Source: Demequina activiva
GTDB taxonomy: Bacteria > Actinomycetota > Actinomycetes > Actinomycetales > Demequinaceae
Length of the DNA stretch: 64,000 bases
Assembly (NCBI RefSeq): GCF_016862815.1
Contig: NZ_BONR01000004.1
Span: 186,001-250,000, forward strand
Direction of reading: 5' to 3'
A program made the position numbers and the translations under genes. Positions within the stretch are counted from its first letter, which is position 1, and every line of letters begins with the position of its first letter. Below, piece after piece: positions 46,262 to 55,696 of the stretch. The notes under the pieces were generated by a model, which was given only the letters and a program-made list of their open reading frames with translations, was not told where the DNA came from and searched no databases.

Positions 46262-47188
46262 GTGAAAGCGATCACCTACTCCACCTTCGGCAGCGCGGAC
46301 GTCCTCCAGCTGACCGACCTTCCCGAGCCGCACATCGGCCCGGATTCCATGGTGGTGGAGGTGCGCGCCGTCGGACTCAACCCCGTGGACTACAAGATCC
46401 GCGAGGGCTACCTCGAGGGCCTCATCGACATCAACCTGCCCGCCGTCCCCGGCTGGGACGTCTCAGGCGTGGTGGTGAAGCCCGGCCTCGACACGCCTGA
46501 GTTCAAGGAGGGCGACGAGGTGTTCGCCTACGCCCGCAAGGACATCGTCGCCGGCGGCACCCTCGCCGAGCGGGTCGCGGTGCCGGCCCGCACCGCCGCC
46601 CACAAGCCCCGCACCGTGAGCCACGAGCTCGCAGCCGCCGTGCCGCTGGCCGGCCTGACCGCGCTACAGATGCTGCGCCGCGCGGGCGTGGGCGAGGGCT
46701 CGCGGGTGCTCATCCACGGCGCGTCCGGCGGCGTGGGCAGCTTTGGCGTGCAGATCGCGAAGGCATGGGGCGCTCACGTGGTGGGCACCGCGTCCGCGCG
46801 CAACCACACGTACGTGTGCGACCTGGGCGCCGAGCACATCGAGTACGGCGACGGCCTGATCGAGCGCGCCGCAGAGATGATGCCCCACGGCTACGACGCC
46901 ATCGTGGACTTCGCCGGCGGGGAGTCGCTGGAAGGCAATGAGGCGCTGCTCGCACCCGAGGGCGTCGTGGCCTCGATCGCCGATGCACGCGCCGCGACCG
47001 ACTTCGATGGCATCTACGGCTGGGTCCGGCCGGATAGCGCGGACCTCACCGAGCTCGCTCGCATGATCGATGCTGGCGACCTGCGCATCGAGGTGGCCCG
47101 CACCTACCCGCTTGCCGAGGCCGCGGACGCGTATCGCGAGCTCGAGGGCGGGCACGTGCGCGGGAAGATCGTGGTCACGGTCTCCTGA
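46262..47188 (+). CDS. NADPH-dependent quinone oxidoreductase (zinc-free MDR)
   Basis: A 308-residue medium-chain reductase related to quinone oxidoreductases. The N-terminal KAITYSTFGSADVLQL, AVGLNPVDYKIREG and the Rossmann loop LIHGASGGVGSFGVQIAKA are clear, and no structural zinc cysteines are seen. The GTG at 46262 gives the family N-terminus. It lies 44 bases after the SRPBCC gene. Substrate unknown; quinones or enals are usual. Confidence 0.9.
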   Translation: MKAITYSTFGSADVLQLTDLPEPHIGPDSMVVEVRAVGLNPVDYKIREGYLEGLIDINLPAVPGWDVSGVVVKPGLDTPEFKEGDEVFAYARKDIVAGGTLAERVAVPARTAAHKPRTVSHELAAAVPLAGLTALQMLRRAGVGEGSRVLIHGASGGVGSFGVQIAKAWGAHVVGTASARNHTYVCDLGAEHIEYGDGLIERAAEMMPHGYDAIVDFAGGESLEGNEALLAPEGVVASIADARAATDFDGIYGWVRPDSADLTELARMIDAGDLRIEVARTYPLAEAADAYRELEGGHVRGKIVVTVS

Positions 47189-47210
47189 CTGCGTTCGAGC
47201 GGTCCCCTGC

Positions 47211-48296
47211 TCAGACGTCGCGCTTGGCGATGGTCGCCTGACCGAGCACCCGCGTGCCGTCATAGACCACCAGCGACTGGCCGGCGGCGACGCCGCGCAT
47301 GGACTCGTCGAGCTCGACAGTGAGGCGGTCTCCCTCGCGCACCACTGAGCCAGCCGCAGGGTGCCCGTGCGCGCGGACCTGCGCCTCGCATCGGACGGGC
47401 GTCGAGGCGTCGACGTCGGGGGCGAGCCACACGCCCTCCTCCCCGACGAGCGTGGACACGGACAGCAGCGTCTCCGGCCCCACCGTCACCACGTTGCGCT
47501 GCGTATCCACGTCGGTGACGTAGCGCGGGGCGCCGTCGGCGGCGGGGCGGCCAATGCCCAGCCCGCGCCGCTGGCCCACGGTGTACGCGTAGGCACCGTC
47601 GTGGCTGCCCACCGTCGCGCCCGACTCGTCCACGATCTCGCCGGGCCTCTCCCCCAGCGACCGCTGCAGGAATCCCTTGGTGTCGCCGTCCGCGACGAAG
47701 CAGATGTCGTAGCTGTCCGGCTTGTTCGACACCCCCAGGCCGCGCGCGGCCGCCTCGGCCCGCACATCGGCCTTCGAGGCCGCCGTGCCCAGCGGGAACA
47801 TCGAGCGCGCCAGCTTCTCCGCACCCATCACGGCCAGCACATAGCTCTGATCCTTGAGGGGATCTGCCGCACGGTGCAGCTCACGGACGCCGTCCTCGCG
47901 GATCTCGATGCGCGCGTAGTGCCCCGTCGCCACGGCGTCGAAGCCCAGCGCCTGCGCGCGCTCCAGGAGCGTGTCGAACTTGATGTGCTCGTTGCAGCGC
48001 ACGCAAGGGTTGGGCGTGCGGCCCGCGGCGTACTCGGACAGGAAGTCCTTCACGACGGTGTCGTGAAACTCGTCGGAGAGGTCCCACACGTAGTACGGGA
48101 TCCCCAGCTTGTCGGCGGCCCGGCGCGCATCGTTGCTGTCCTCGATCGAGCAGCAGCCGCGGGACCCCGAGCGGAACTCGTCGCGGTTGCGGCTGAGTGC
48201 CATGTGGACGCCCACCACGTCGTGGCCCGCCTCGAGGGCGCGCGCGGCGGCGACGGCGGAGTCGACTCCGCCGGACAGGGCTGCCAGGACGCGCAT
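47211..48296 (-). CDS. mnmA: tRNA-specific 2-thiouridylase MnmA
   Basis: A 361-residue enzyme that 2-thiolates the wobble uridine of Lys, Glu and Gln tRNAs using persulfide sulfur. The PP-loop SGGVDS is at the N-terminus, with the catalytic cysteines in [12 protein letters not shown] and in [10 protein letters not shown], and the tRNA-modifying tail GQRRGLGIG. The ATG at 48296 gives [13 protein letters not shown]; the in-frame extension is not supported. The cysteine desulfurase that should supply the sulfur is encoded two genes upstream on the same strand. Confidence 0.96.
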   Translation of the reverse strand: MRVLAALSGGVDSAVAAARALEAGHDVVGVHMALSRNRDEFRSGSRGCCSIEDSNDARRAADKLGIPYYVWDLSDEFHDTVVKDFLSEYAAGRTPNPCVRCNEHIKFDTLLERAQALGFDAVATGHYARIEIREDGVRELHRAADPLKDQSYVLAVMGAEKLARSMFPLGTAASKADVRAEAAARGLGVSNKPDSYDICFVADGDTKGFLQRSLGERPGEIVDESGATVGSHDGAYAYTVGQRRGLGIGRPAADGAPRYVTDVDTQRNVVTVGPETLLSVSTLVGEEGVWLAPDVDASTPVRCEAQVRAHGHPAAGSVVREGDRLTVELDESMRGVAAGQSLVVYDGTRVLGQATIAKRDV

Positions 48297-48397
48297 AGGG
48301 GTCTCTCTGATGGGGTGCCGGGACCCATCCATGGTACGCGGCCTACGAGCGGACGATGCGAGGGCTGGAGCCGTGGCCGGGTGCCGCGCGCGGAGGC

Positions 48398-49108
48398 TCA
48401 GGCCAGCAGGCGCGCGCGCAGGGCGGCGAGCGTCGCTGCGTCTCCGCCATGGGCCAGGTACCACCCCTCCACGCCGCCGTCATGCTCATCCCAGGCATCG
48501 AGCACGGCCTCGATCGCGTGCGCGGGCGCGTCGAGCACCTCCTTGGGCACGGAGGCCAGCGGTGTGTCGCCGATGGACGCGGGAGCCCCGGACAGCATGC
48601 GCGTCAGCACACCCGGCATGTGCGCCGCCGTGGCCGTGTAGTCCGCGACCACGCGGGCGCGCGTGACGCCCAGCAGGCGCAGGATGAGCGCCGCGGACAC
48701 TCCGGTGCGGTCCTTGCCCGCTGAGCAGTGGAAGAGCACGGGGGCGTCGTCCTGCGCCACCTCCTCGACCACGCGCACCACGCCCGGGGCCGTGTCGGGC
48801 CCGATCATCAGCCTGTAGAGCTCGTCCAGCGAACCGAGGGTGCTGCGCGCCGCCTCGCCCGTGAGGTCCGCGGCGGCCAGGATGTCGACGTCGACCACGC
48901 GCGCGTGAACGGCGAGCGGGTGCTGCGCTGCCTTCTCACCTGGTGCCCGCAGGTCCACGACCGTCGCAGGCGGCCAGACGTCGAGGCCCTCGGGAGGGCC
49001 GTCGCCCGCGACCGGCGCATCGGAGCGGTAGGCGATGCCTGCGACGAGGCCGGGCGCCGCGTCAGCGAGATCGCGGACGTTCGCCAGGGCGTGCCGGGGT
49101 CTGCTCAT
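48398..49108 (-). CDS. Tyrosine-phosphatase-like protein
   Basis: A 236-residue protein of the Y_phosphatase3 type. The active-site loop [12 protein letters not shown] matches the C-x5-R signature; the N-terminal half ([21 protein letters not shown]) is typical. It may act on phosphotyrosine, phosphoserine or phosphoinositides. It sits between the desulfurase/epimerase genes and mnmA, all leftward. An earlier in-frame ATG at 49165 exists, but ATG 49108 begins the conserved region. Confidence 0.9.
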   Translation of the reverse strand: MSRPRHALANVRDLADAAPGLVAGIAYRSDAPVAGDGPPEGLDVWPPATVVDLRAPGEKAAQHPLAVHARVVDVDILAAADLTGEAARSTLGSLDELYRLMIGPDTAPGVVRVVEEVAQDDAPVLFHCSAGKDRTGVSAALILRLLGVTRARVVADYTATAAHMPGVLTRMLSGAPASIGDTPLASVPKEVLDAPAHAIEAVLDAWDEHDGGVEGWYLAHGGDAATLAALRARLLA

Positions 49109-49168
49109 GATGCGATGCTTCCAGAACACCCGACCCCATCCGAAGGCATTCCGCAGGCGCGTCACGCG

Positions 49169-49765
49169 TCACCCGATTCGTGTGACGCCGGAGTCGAGGA
49201 CCTCGAGAATCCCACCGGGCTCGTCCAGCGCCTCGACCGTGCGCTGAGCGGCGGTGTCGACGTGCAGAGCCCGGCCGCCCTTCGGTGCGGAGCGCGCCCA
49301 GGTTCCCTCCCCCCAGAACTGGCCGTAGCGCAGCACCAGTCCTCGGGCGCCCTGCACGGCGCGCTCGAGGTGGTCCACGGGGCGCTGCGCGATGGCCGGC
49401 ACCGGGAAGGCGATCGACTGCGCGATCACCCGAGCGTCGGTGGCGGCGGCCGCCGCCACGAGGTTGTCCGTCCCCACGGTCCGCACGCGGCCCAGCGCAC
49501 GCACCTTGAGCGGCATCGCCAGGGCGCGGTCGGGCAGGTCCGTCACCTGGTGCATCACGATGTCGGGCGCCGCGGCGACCGCGGCAGCGCGCACGGCGGC
49601 CGCATCGAGGATGTCGACCACCACGCCGGTGGCGCCTGCCGCCTCGAGCTGCGCGACCTTGGACGGCGTGCGCGTGAGACCCACGACGCCATGACCCGCC
49701 GCGACGAGCAGAGGCACCAGGCGCTCGCCGATGACTCCGGTGGCACCCGCGAGGAGGATGCGCAC
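49169..49765 (-). CDS. NAD(P)-binding epimerase-like protein (short)
   Basis: A 198-residue protein beginning MRILLAGATGVIGERLVPLL, a Rossmann dinucleotide fold of the extended SDR/NmrA type. It is shorter than usual epimerases (about 300) and lacks an obvious YxxxK catalytic pair, so it may be a regulator or a reduced enzyme. The GTG at 49765 lies four bases beyond the desulfurase stop, indicating co-translation. Function unknown. Confidence 0.75.
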   Translation of the reverse strand: MRILLAGATGVIGERLVPLLVAAGHGVVGLTRTPSKVAQLEAAGATGVVVDILDAAAVRAAAVAAAPDIVMHQVTDLPDRALAMPLKVRALGRVRTVGTDNLVAAAAATDARVIAQSIAFPVPAIAQRPVDHLERAVQGARGLVLRYGQFWGEGTWARSAPKGGRALHVDTAAQRTVEALDEPGGILEVLDSGVTRIG

Positions 49766-49769
49766 GCCG

Positions 49770-50966
49770 CTACCCGAACACCTGTGAGTCGAAAGTGCCG
49801 GCGACCCTGCGGGCTCGCTCGACGGCCTCCGGCAGCACCGCCACCAGCGCGTCGATGTCGTCCTGGGTGGTGGTGTGGCCCAGCGAGAATCGCATGGTCG
49901 ACGCCGCGTCGCGCTCGGAGCGGCCCATCGCGATCAATACGTGGCTGGCCTGCGCCACGCCCGCCGAGCACGCCGATCCGTTCGAGGCCTCGACTCCGTG
50001 GCTGTCGAGCACGAACATCATCGCCTCCGCCGCGCAGCCCGGGAAGATGAAGTGGACGTTGCCGGGCAGTCGTGCAGGGCCGGGCTCCGGCCCGGACAGT
50101 CGCGCATCGGGAATGGTGTGGCGGATGCGGTCGATGAGCTGGCGCTGCAGCGCGCCCAGGCGCTCGGCCTCGGCGTCGAGCGTCTCCACCGCCTCCTGCG
50201 CGGCCACGGAGGCCGCGTGGAAGCCCGCGGCGTTGAGCGTGCCGGAGCGGATCTTGCGCTCCTGGCCGCCGCCGTGGGTGAGCGGAGTGATCGCGAGGTC
50301 ACGGCGAGCGACCAGCGCGCCCACGCCCACGGGACCGCCGAACTTGTGCGCGCTGACCGCCATGGTGGCCAGCCCCGAGGCGCGGAAGTCCACGGGAACG
50401 TGGCCCACGGCCTGCACCGCGTCGGCGTGCACCGGGATGTTGTGCTCGGTGGCGATGTTGACGATCTCGCGCAGGGGCTGGATCGCGCCCACCTCGTTGT
50501 TGGCCCACATGACCGAGATCAGAGCGATCTGGTCGAAGTGCGCGGCGACCTCCTCGCGCAGGGCCGCGAGCGACACCAGCCCCTCGGCATCCACGGGAAG
50601 CACCACCGCCTGGGCGCCGTGCTCGGCCTCGAGCCAGTGGGCCGGGTCCAGCCCGGCGTGATGCTCGATTGCCGTGGTCACCACCCTGGTGCGTCGAGCA
50701 TCGGCCGTATGACGGGCCCAGAACAGGCCCTTGAGGGCCAGGTTGTCCGCCTCGGTGCCGCCCGACGTCCAGATCAGCTCGGTGGGGTGAGCGCCCAGCG
50801 CCGCCGCCATCCGCTCGCGAGCGTCCTCGACGACGGAGCGCGCGAGGCGGCCAGACGTGTGCAGCGCGGACGGGTTCCCCACTCGCGCGAGCTCCTCGAC
50901 GTACGCCTCGCGTGCGCTCGCGAGCATGGGGGTGGTCGCGGCGTGATCGAGGTAGTGGCGGGTCAT
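49770..50966 (-). CDS. Cysteine desulfurase (IscS/NifS-like)
   Basis: A 398-residue PLP enzyme forming persulfide from cysteine for FeS clusters and tRNA thiolation. Signatures: YLDHAATTP, the PLP lysine in AVSAHKFGGPVG, and the persulfide cysteine in NGSACSAGVAQ. ATG 50966 lies seven bases after TAGACT. It heads a leftward set that ends in mnmA, its likely partner. It can also serve the FeS domains of the molybdenum hydroxylase. Confidence 0.95.
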   Translation of the reverse strand: MTRHYLDHAATTPMLASAREAYVEELARVGNPSALHTSGRLARSVVEDARERMAAALGAHPTELIWTSGGTEADNLALKGLFWARHTADARRTRVVTTAIEHHAGLDPAHWLEAEHGAQAVVLPVDAEGLVSLAALREEVAAHFDQIALISVMWANNEVGAIQPLREIVNIATEHNIPVHADAVQAVGHVPVDFRASGLATMAVSAHKFGGPVGVGALVARRDLAITPLTHGGGQERKIRSGTLNAAGFHAASVAAQEAVETLDAEAERLGALQRQLIDRIRHTIPDARLSGPEPGPARLPGNVHFIFPGCAAEAMMFVLDSHGVEASNGSACSAGVAQASHVLIAMGRSERDAASTMRFSLGHTTTQDDIDALVAVLPEAVERARRVAGTFDSQVFG

Positions 50967-51005
50967 GCCGGACAGTCTAGGCACCACCCCAGGCCCCCGC
51001 CCCCT

Positions 51006-51220
51006 CTCCCAGAATTTGGCACCATTTTCATCTCTCAAGGGCGTTCACGAGGAAGAAGACTCCACCGGTACAGCCTGGGCACGGCCGATGCGCTCGTCGC
51101 CAGAGCGTGCTGGCACCCGGTTGCGGTGTGGAGACCCGCGCATCGGCCCGTCACGCCGGGGTGGAGGATCCTTCCTCATTTCCGGGCTTGGGCAATGAAA
51201 ATGGTGCCAAATTCTGGGAG
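51006..51220. mobile_element. 215-bp MITE-like element with 26-bp inverted ends
   Basis: A perfect 26-base inverted repeat: 51006-51031 begins CTCCCAGAATTTGGCACC, and its exact complement is at 51195-51220. The 163 bases between contain no convincing gene and two copies of GGCCGATGC. No target-site duplication is obvious. The size and ends suggest a non-autonomous transposable element. Alternatively, the repeats are paired regulatory sites for the divergent desulfurase and unknown gene, since the right end reaches the -35 zone of the latter. Confidence 0.6.
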
Positions 51221-51248
51221 GGAGGGAGGTCGCATCTACAGTGGCGGG

Positions 51249-51647
51249 ATGGCCGACATCCCTGGCTCCGACCGCCTCCACGCGCTCGCCGTCCTCGCAC
51301 TCGACCACGCGGTCGCGTCCATGGCCGGTGGCGCTCTGACGCCCTTCGCGGTCGAAGAGGACGGCGCCGGCAAGCGCACGCTGACCCCGTTCCCGAACCC
51401 GAACGGCGACGAGGGCGTGGTCCACGCCCGGGGTCACGTCCATGGCTCGAGCGCCGCGCGGGTCGCGGTGTGCTTCGCGGGCCCCATCGCTCTCGAGGAG
51501 GGCCGCTTCGACGCCGTCTGGGCGATGGTCCAGGAGCCGGGGCTCGAGGCGTCGGTCGCCTTCTACCAGCGCTACGAGACGGCCGATGCGACAGCACAGC
51601 CCGTAGGCAACCCCGGATACGCGGGCGAGGCCGACCCACTCCTGTAG
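51249..51647 (+). CDS. Small protein of unknown function
   Basis: A 132-residue acidic protein starting MADIPGSDRLHALAVLALDHAVAS, with no signal peptide, membrane segment or recognised family. Strong third-position G+C bias supports coding. TACAGT (51237-51242) lies exactly six bases before the ATG, a leaderless-type start. It immediately follows the inverted-repeat element, which could supply or modulate its promoter. A longer in-frame ATG at 51195 lies inside the repeat. Confidence 0.65.
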   Translation: MADIPGSDRLHALAVLALDHAVASMAGGALTPFAVEEDGAGKRTLTPFPNPNGDEGVVHARGHVHGSSAARVAVCFAGPIALEEGRFDAVWAMVQEPGLEASVAFYQRYETADATAQPVGNPGYAGEADPLL

Positions 51648-51682
51648 GCCGGCCTCGCCGCGCGTCTCACCGCCTCAGCGCG

Positions 51683-54600
51683 CTAGTCGACGGTGCAGGC
51701 ACCGCCGTTGAGCGTGAACTCCTCGACCGGCAGGGCGCCATCCGCCGTCGATCCCAGGAAGCCGAAGGTCAGTCGCTTGCCCGGCTTGATGGTCGCGTTC
51801 CACGGCATGTTCTCGACCGTGACGGACGCGCCGTCCTGCTGGTGCTGGCCGCTCCACAGCTGGGTGATCTGCTCGTCGCCCGCGAACTCCCACGCGAGCT
51901 CCCAGCCCTCGATGGGCTCGTCGGAGGTGTTCGTGATCCACACCTGCGTGATGAAGCCGCGCGGCCACTGGCCGTGGATGGTGTAGTCGATCTCGCAGAT
52001 CGGCTGCGGCGTGTAGAGGTCCAGGCCCACGAGCACGGGGTCGTGGTCCGAGGTCCGGTACATGTCCGGCGCGTACAGGGACTCGATCTGCGCGGGCGAC
52101 TTGAAGTCGACGTTGTAGTCGAGCACCGAGGGCTCGTCCGCGTTGATGTGGAAGTGGGCGCTTCCCGTCACCTGCTCGGCGAGAGTCGCGGACGCGAACA
52201 CGTAGTCCAGCGATCCCCACTGCCCATCGAACACGTAGGAGTAGTCACCGCCGCCGAGCTCCACGTAGCCCGCGTCGCGCAGCACGTCGATGGGGTCCTC
52301 CTGACCGTACGAGTTGAGGTCGCCGATGATCATCACGTCGTCGTCCTGCGTACCCGTCGGGTAGGTGTCGAGCCAGTCGACCATCGCCTCCGCCGCGAGG
52401 GTGCGGGTCTCGTTCCAGCACGAGGCCCCATCGCCCTGATCGGCGTCCGCACCCGTGGCGTCGTCACAACTGCCCTTGGACTTCCAGTGGTTGGTGACGA
52501 CGGTGAAGGTCTCGCCGGTGCCGATCTCGCCGAAGGTCTGCGCGACCGATGGACGGTTACGGCCATCGTCGAAGCGCGGGTCCACCGTGGAGTCGAGCAC
52601 CGCGAAGTCGCCGATCTCCTCGACGGCGGTGGTGTCGTAGAGCATGCCGACACGGATCACGTCGGTGCCGACGACGCCGGTGTCGACGTAGGACCAGGTC
52701 CCGGCTCCGACCTCGGCGTTGAGCTGCTCGGCGAGGTACGCGAGAGGCTCCACACCCGGTGTGTTCTCCATCTCCATGATGCCGATCACGTCCGCGTCGA
52801 GCTCGAGCAGCGCGGCCACGAGCTTGTCCGTCTGGCGCGTGAGCTCGATGTCCTCCGGATAGAGGTCGTCGTAGAACGGCGTGTTCGCGCCGCGGCACTC
52901 CTGCTCGAAGCCCACGGGGCCGCACTCGACACCGGTGCCGTCGATGGACAGGAAGTAGTTGAGCACGTTGAAGCTCGCGACCGTGAGATCGCCCCCCACC
53001 TCGGGAGCCGACGTCGGACGCGGGTTCTCGCTCACGAACTCGGGCGCATCAGCCTCGGGCGATGCTGGCCGCACGCGCCACGCGTTCCCGGACGCCGAGT
53101 TGCCCGCCCACGTGTACGTCATCACGCCTTCGAGGCCGGTGACCGAGTCGCCGCCGCGCAGGGTGTTGCTCGCGCTCAGCGGCTCGCCGCCCCCGCCCAG
53201 GATGATGGGGTCCGGGTTCTGGTTGTTGAGCGCGTCGTCGACCTTGATGCGGTTGAGATCGTTGCTCGCCTGCAACGCGTTCGCCTCCGCCCCGGGCTCG
53301 ACCACGGCGGTGGGCTGGTCCAGGCGCTCGCCGCTGGAGACCGTGACCTCGCCGAAGCGTCCCAGGAGGTAGAGCTCGGTGACGTATAGCTGCTGGTCGA
53401 ACGTGACCGCCATGCCCTCGAAACGCTCCGCGAACCCGGCGTCCGGGAAGGGCAGCGCGACGTCCGCAGGCGAGGCGGTGAGCTCCCCCTCGAGAGCGGT
53501 GATGTCGTCCGGGAAGCCGATCTGAGTCTGGCCGTTGAACTCGGACACCTCGCCGGTCACGGAGACGGCGTCCCCCAGCGCCACGGTGTCCTCGCTGCCG
53601 TGGAACACGAAGATGCCATCAGAGGTGGCGGGGTCACCGTCGGTGGCGCCGTCCGGCGACTGCAGGTAGAAGCCGCGCAGGGCCGGGCTCGCGCCCTCAT
53701 AGTCGCCCACGACCACGCCCTCGACCGTCACGGTCTGACCCGCGTACGGCGAGACGTCCGTGGTTCCCTGGACCTCGCCGATGGTGATCGCGCCTGGCGA
53801 CACGGAGAAGGTCGAGACGACGTCCGCCTCCATGGAGTCCGGCGGGTCGTCAGCGTCCACGTCGGTCACGGCCGATGCGGTCACGGTGACGGTGCAGTCC
53901 TCGCCCAGGGCCAGGCTTGCGGGAGGAGTGAGCGTGTACGTCGTGGGACCACCGGCGACGGCGGCAGCCACGCTGCCCGTCTCGGTGCACTCGAGCGTGA
54001 TCGCACCGGCCGCCAGGTCGACGGGCTCAGAGAAGGTCACCTCGACGGCGGCCTCGGCGCTCACGCCGAGCGCGCCATCCGCGGGCGAGATCGACGCGAC
54101 GCTCGGCGCTGCGTCCCCGACGGGACCGCCATCGCAGGTCGCGGTGTGCGAGCCGAGCTCGGTGAACGTGTTGGTGGGCAGCACGTCCCACTCGAGGGAC
54201 GCGTCGAAGCTGTCGCTGGGGTCGGTGTCACCTGCGCAGATCTCCGCCTTGCGCACCAGCGTGTCGTCCGCGCCGCCTCCGGGCCACTCGCTTCCGGGGT
54301 CCACGCCCACCTGGCCGAACGAGTCGACCACCGCTCCGGCGTTGGTGAGCACCAGCGCATCGTCCCCGTTGAACAGGCCCGCACCGGTGGTGAGGTCCGC
54401 CTCCGCAGTGATGGCGGCGTCTGCGCTGCCGTGCGCGACCACGAACACGTCGCCTGCGGCGAGGGTGCCGTCGAGGTCGAGGTTCACGGAGGCTGAGGTG
54501 TTGCCGTTGGAGTACTGGGTCAGCACATAGGGCGCGAGGTCCACGTCCGCGCCGGTGCCGTTGTAGATCTCGACGGCCTTGTTGAAGCTCGAGCCCTCGA

Positions 54601-54712
54601 TGTACTCCGAGATGAAGAGCTCCGCCGGGGTCTCGGCCGTGGCGGGAAGCGCCGATGCGGCGGTCACCCCCATGGCGAGCAGCACGGCGGAGGCGGTGAC
54701 GCGACGACGCAT
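51683..54712 (-). CDS. Extracellular ExeM/NucH-type nuclease with CBM2
   Basis: A 1009-residue secreted protein. In order: signal peptide (to about residue 27), a lamin-tail-type domain, an Ig-like domain (SISPADGALGVSAEAAVEVTFSEPV), an OB-like segment, an endonuclease/exonuclease/phosphatase domain (VASFNVLNYF, MEMENT, NHWKSKG, IGDLNSYG, TSDHDPV), and a C-terminal family-2 carbohydrate-binding module (about residues 905-1009). ExeM-type enzymes degrade extracellular DNA. A cellulose/chitin-binding module on a nuclease is unusual and may tether it to plant debris or biofilm. A near-sister CBM2 ends the GH53 enzyme at 61.3 kb. Confidence 0.92.
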   Translation of the reverse strand: MRRRVTASAVLLAMGVTAASALPATAETPAELFISEYIEGSSFNKAVEIYNGTGADVDLAPYVLTQYSNGNTSASVNLDLDGTLAAGDVFVVAHGSADAAITAEADLTTGAGLFNGDDALVLTNAGAVVDSFGQVGVDPGSEWPGGGADDTLVRKAEICAGDTDPSDSFDASLEWDVLPTNTFTELGSHTATCDGGPVGDAAPSVASISPADGALGVSAEAAVEVTFSEPVDLAAGAITLECTETGSVAAAVAGGPTTYTLTPPASLALGEDCTVTVTASAVTDVDADDPPDSMEADVVSTFSVSPGAITIGEVQGTTDVSPYAGQTVTVEGVVVGDYEGASPALRGFYLQSPDGATDGDPATSDGIFVFHGSEDTVALGDAVSVTGEVSEFNGQTQIGFPDDITALEGELTASPADVALPFPDAGFAERFEGMAVTFDQQLYVTELYLLGRFGEVTVSSGERLDQPTAVVEPGAEANALQASNDLNRIKVDDALNNQNPDPIILGGGGEPLSASNTLRGGDSVTGLEGVMTYTWAGNSASGNAWRVRPASPEADAPEFVSENPRPTSAPEVGGDLTVASFNVLNYFLSIDGTGVECGPVGFEQECRGANTPFYDDLYPEDIELTRQTDKLVAALLELDADVIGIMEMENTPGVEPLAYLAEQLNAEVGAGTWSYVDTGVVGTDVIRVGMLYDTTAVEEIGDFAVLDSTVDPRFDDGRNRPSVAQTFGEIGTGETFTVVTNHWKSKGSCDDATGADADQGDGASCWNETRTLAAEAMVDWLDTYPTGTQDDDVMIIGDLNSYGQEDPIDVLRDAGYVELGGGDYSYVFDGQWGSLDYVFASATLAEQVTGSAHFHINADEPSVLDYNVDFKSPAQIESLYAPDMYRTSDHDPVLVGLDLYTPQPICEIDYTIHGQWPRGFITQVWITNTSDEPIEGWELAWEFAGDEQITQLWSGQHQQDGASVTVENMPWNATIKPGKRLTFGFLGSTADGALPVEEFTLNGGACTVD

Positions 54713-54858
54713 GAAATCTCCCTGATTGTCCGGTATGCCCCACGGTAGAGAGGGAAGTCTGAGAGCGCACCCCGAACAGGAAAACTCTGGGTGAAACCTG
54801 CGTGTCAGTCGTGTTGCCTGGGCGCAGGTAGCGTGAGAGGAGCACCCGAGGAGGACTC

Positions 54859-55686
54859 ATGGCGACCTTTTTTGTCACTGGCTGCTCGACGGGGATCGGG
54901 CGCGCGACCGCGGAGGCTGCGGCAGCCGCCGGCCACACCGTGGTCGCCACCGCGCGCCGCCCCGAGACACTCGACGCCCTGGTCGCCGCGCATCCCGACA
55001 CGGTGACCGCGCTCGCGCTCGACGTCACGGATCAGGACGCGATCGCACGGACCGTCGCCCATGCGGAACGCCTCACCGGCGGTGTCGACGTCCTGGTCAA
55101 CAACGCTGGCATCGGGTACTTCGCGACCATCGAGGAGTCCGACCCCGCCCAGGCCCGCGCGCTGATGGACGCGAACTTCTGGGGAGCCGCGCATGTGACC
55201 ACTGCGTTCCTGCCTCACCTGCGAGAGCGTCGCGCCGGCCATGTCATCACCATCTCCTCGATCGCGGGCGTGCGCGGCTCCGTCGGGATGGGCTACTACT
55301 GCGCGTCGAAGTTCGCGATCTCTGGATTCATGGAGTCGCTGTGCAAGGAAGTCGCACACCTGGGGATCAAGGTGAGCATCGTCGAGCCCGGACCGGTGCG
55401 GTCCGAGTGGATCCCGTCCGGCGCGAAGGTCGAGGATGGCCTCGAGGACTACGCCGAGATCATGGAGCCGTACTGGGAGCGCATCCACGCGCTGCCGGGC
55501 AATCAGCCCGGCGATCCTCACGCCTTGGCTCGGGTGCTGCTCCAGCTCAGCGAGATGGACGAGCCTCCCACGCACCTGCTCGCCGGCCGGCACGCCATCA
55601 CTCAGGGCCGTGGCAAGGCCGAGGGACTCAGCGCGGAGATCGAGCAGTGGGAGGAGCTGGGGCTGTCGATCGACACCCGCGGCTAG
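54859..55686 (+). CDS. Short-chain dehydrogenase/reductase
   Basis: A 275-residue classical SDR. Cofactor motif is TGCSTGIGRAT, with NNAG following, and the catalytic Ser-Tyr-Lys are in ISSIAGV and YYCASKFA. Substrate unknown. GAGGAGG lies upstream of the ATG. Convergent with the ETF alpha gene, ten bases apart. Confidence 0.92.
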   Translation: MATFFVTGCSTGIGRATAEAAAAAGHTVVATARRPETLDALVAAHPDTVTALALDVTDQDAIARTVAHAERLTGGVDVLVNNAGIGYFATIEESDPAQARALMDANFWGAAHVTTAFLPHLRERRAGHVITISSIAGVRGSVGMGYYCASKFAISGFMESLCKEVAHLGIKVSIVEPGPVRSEWIPSGAKVEDGLEDYAEIMEPYWERIHALPGNQPGDPHALARVLLQLSEMDEPPTHLLAGRHAITQGRGKAEGLSAEIEQWEELGLSIDTRG

Positions 55687-55696
55687 CGTCGCGCGG

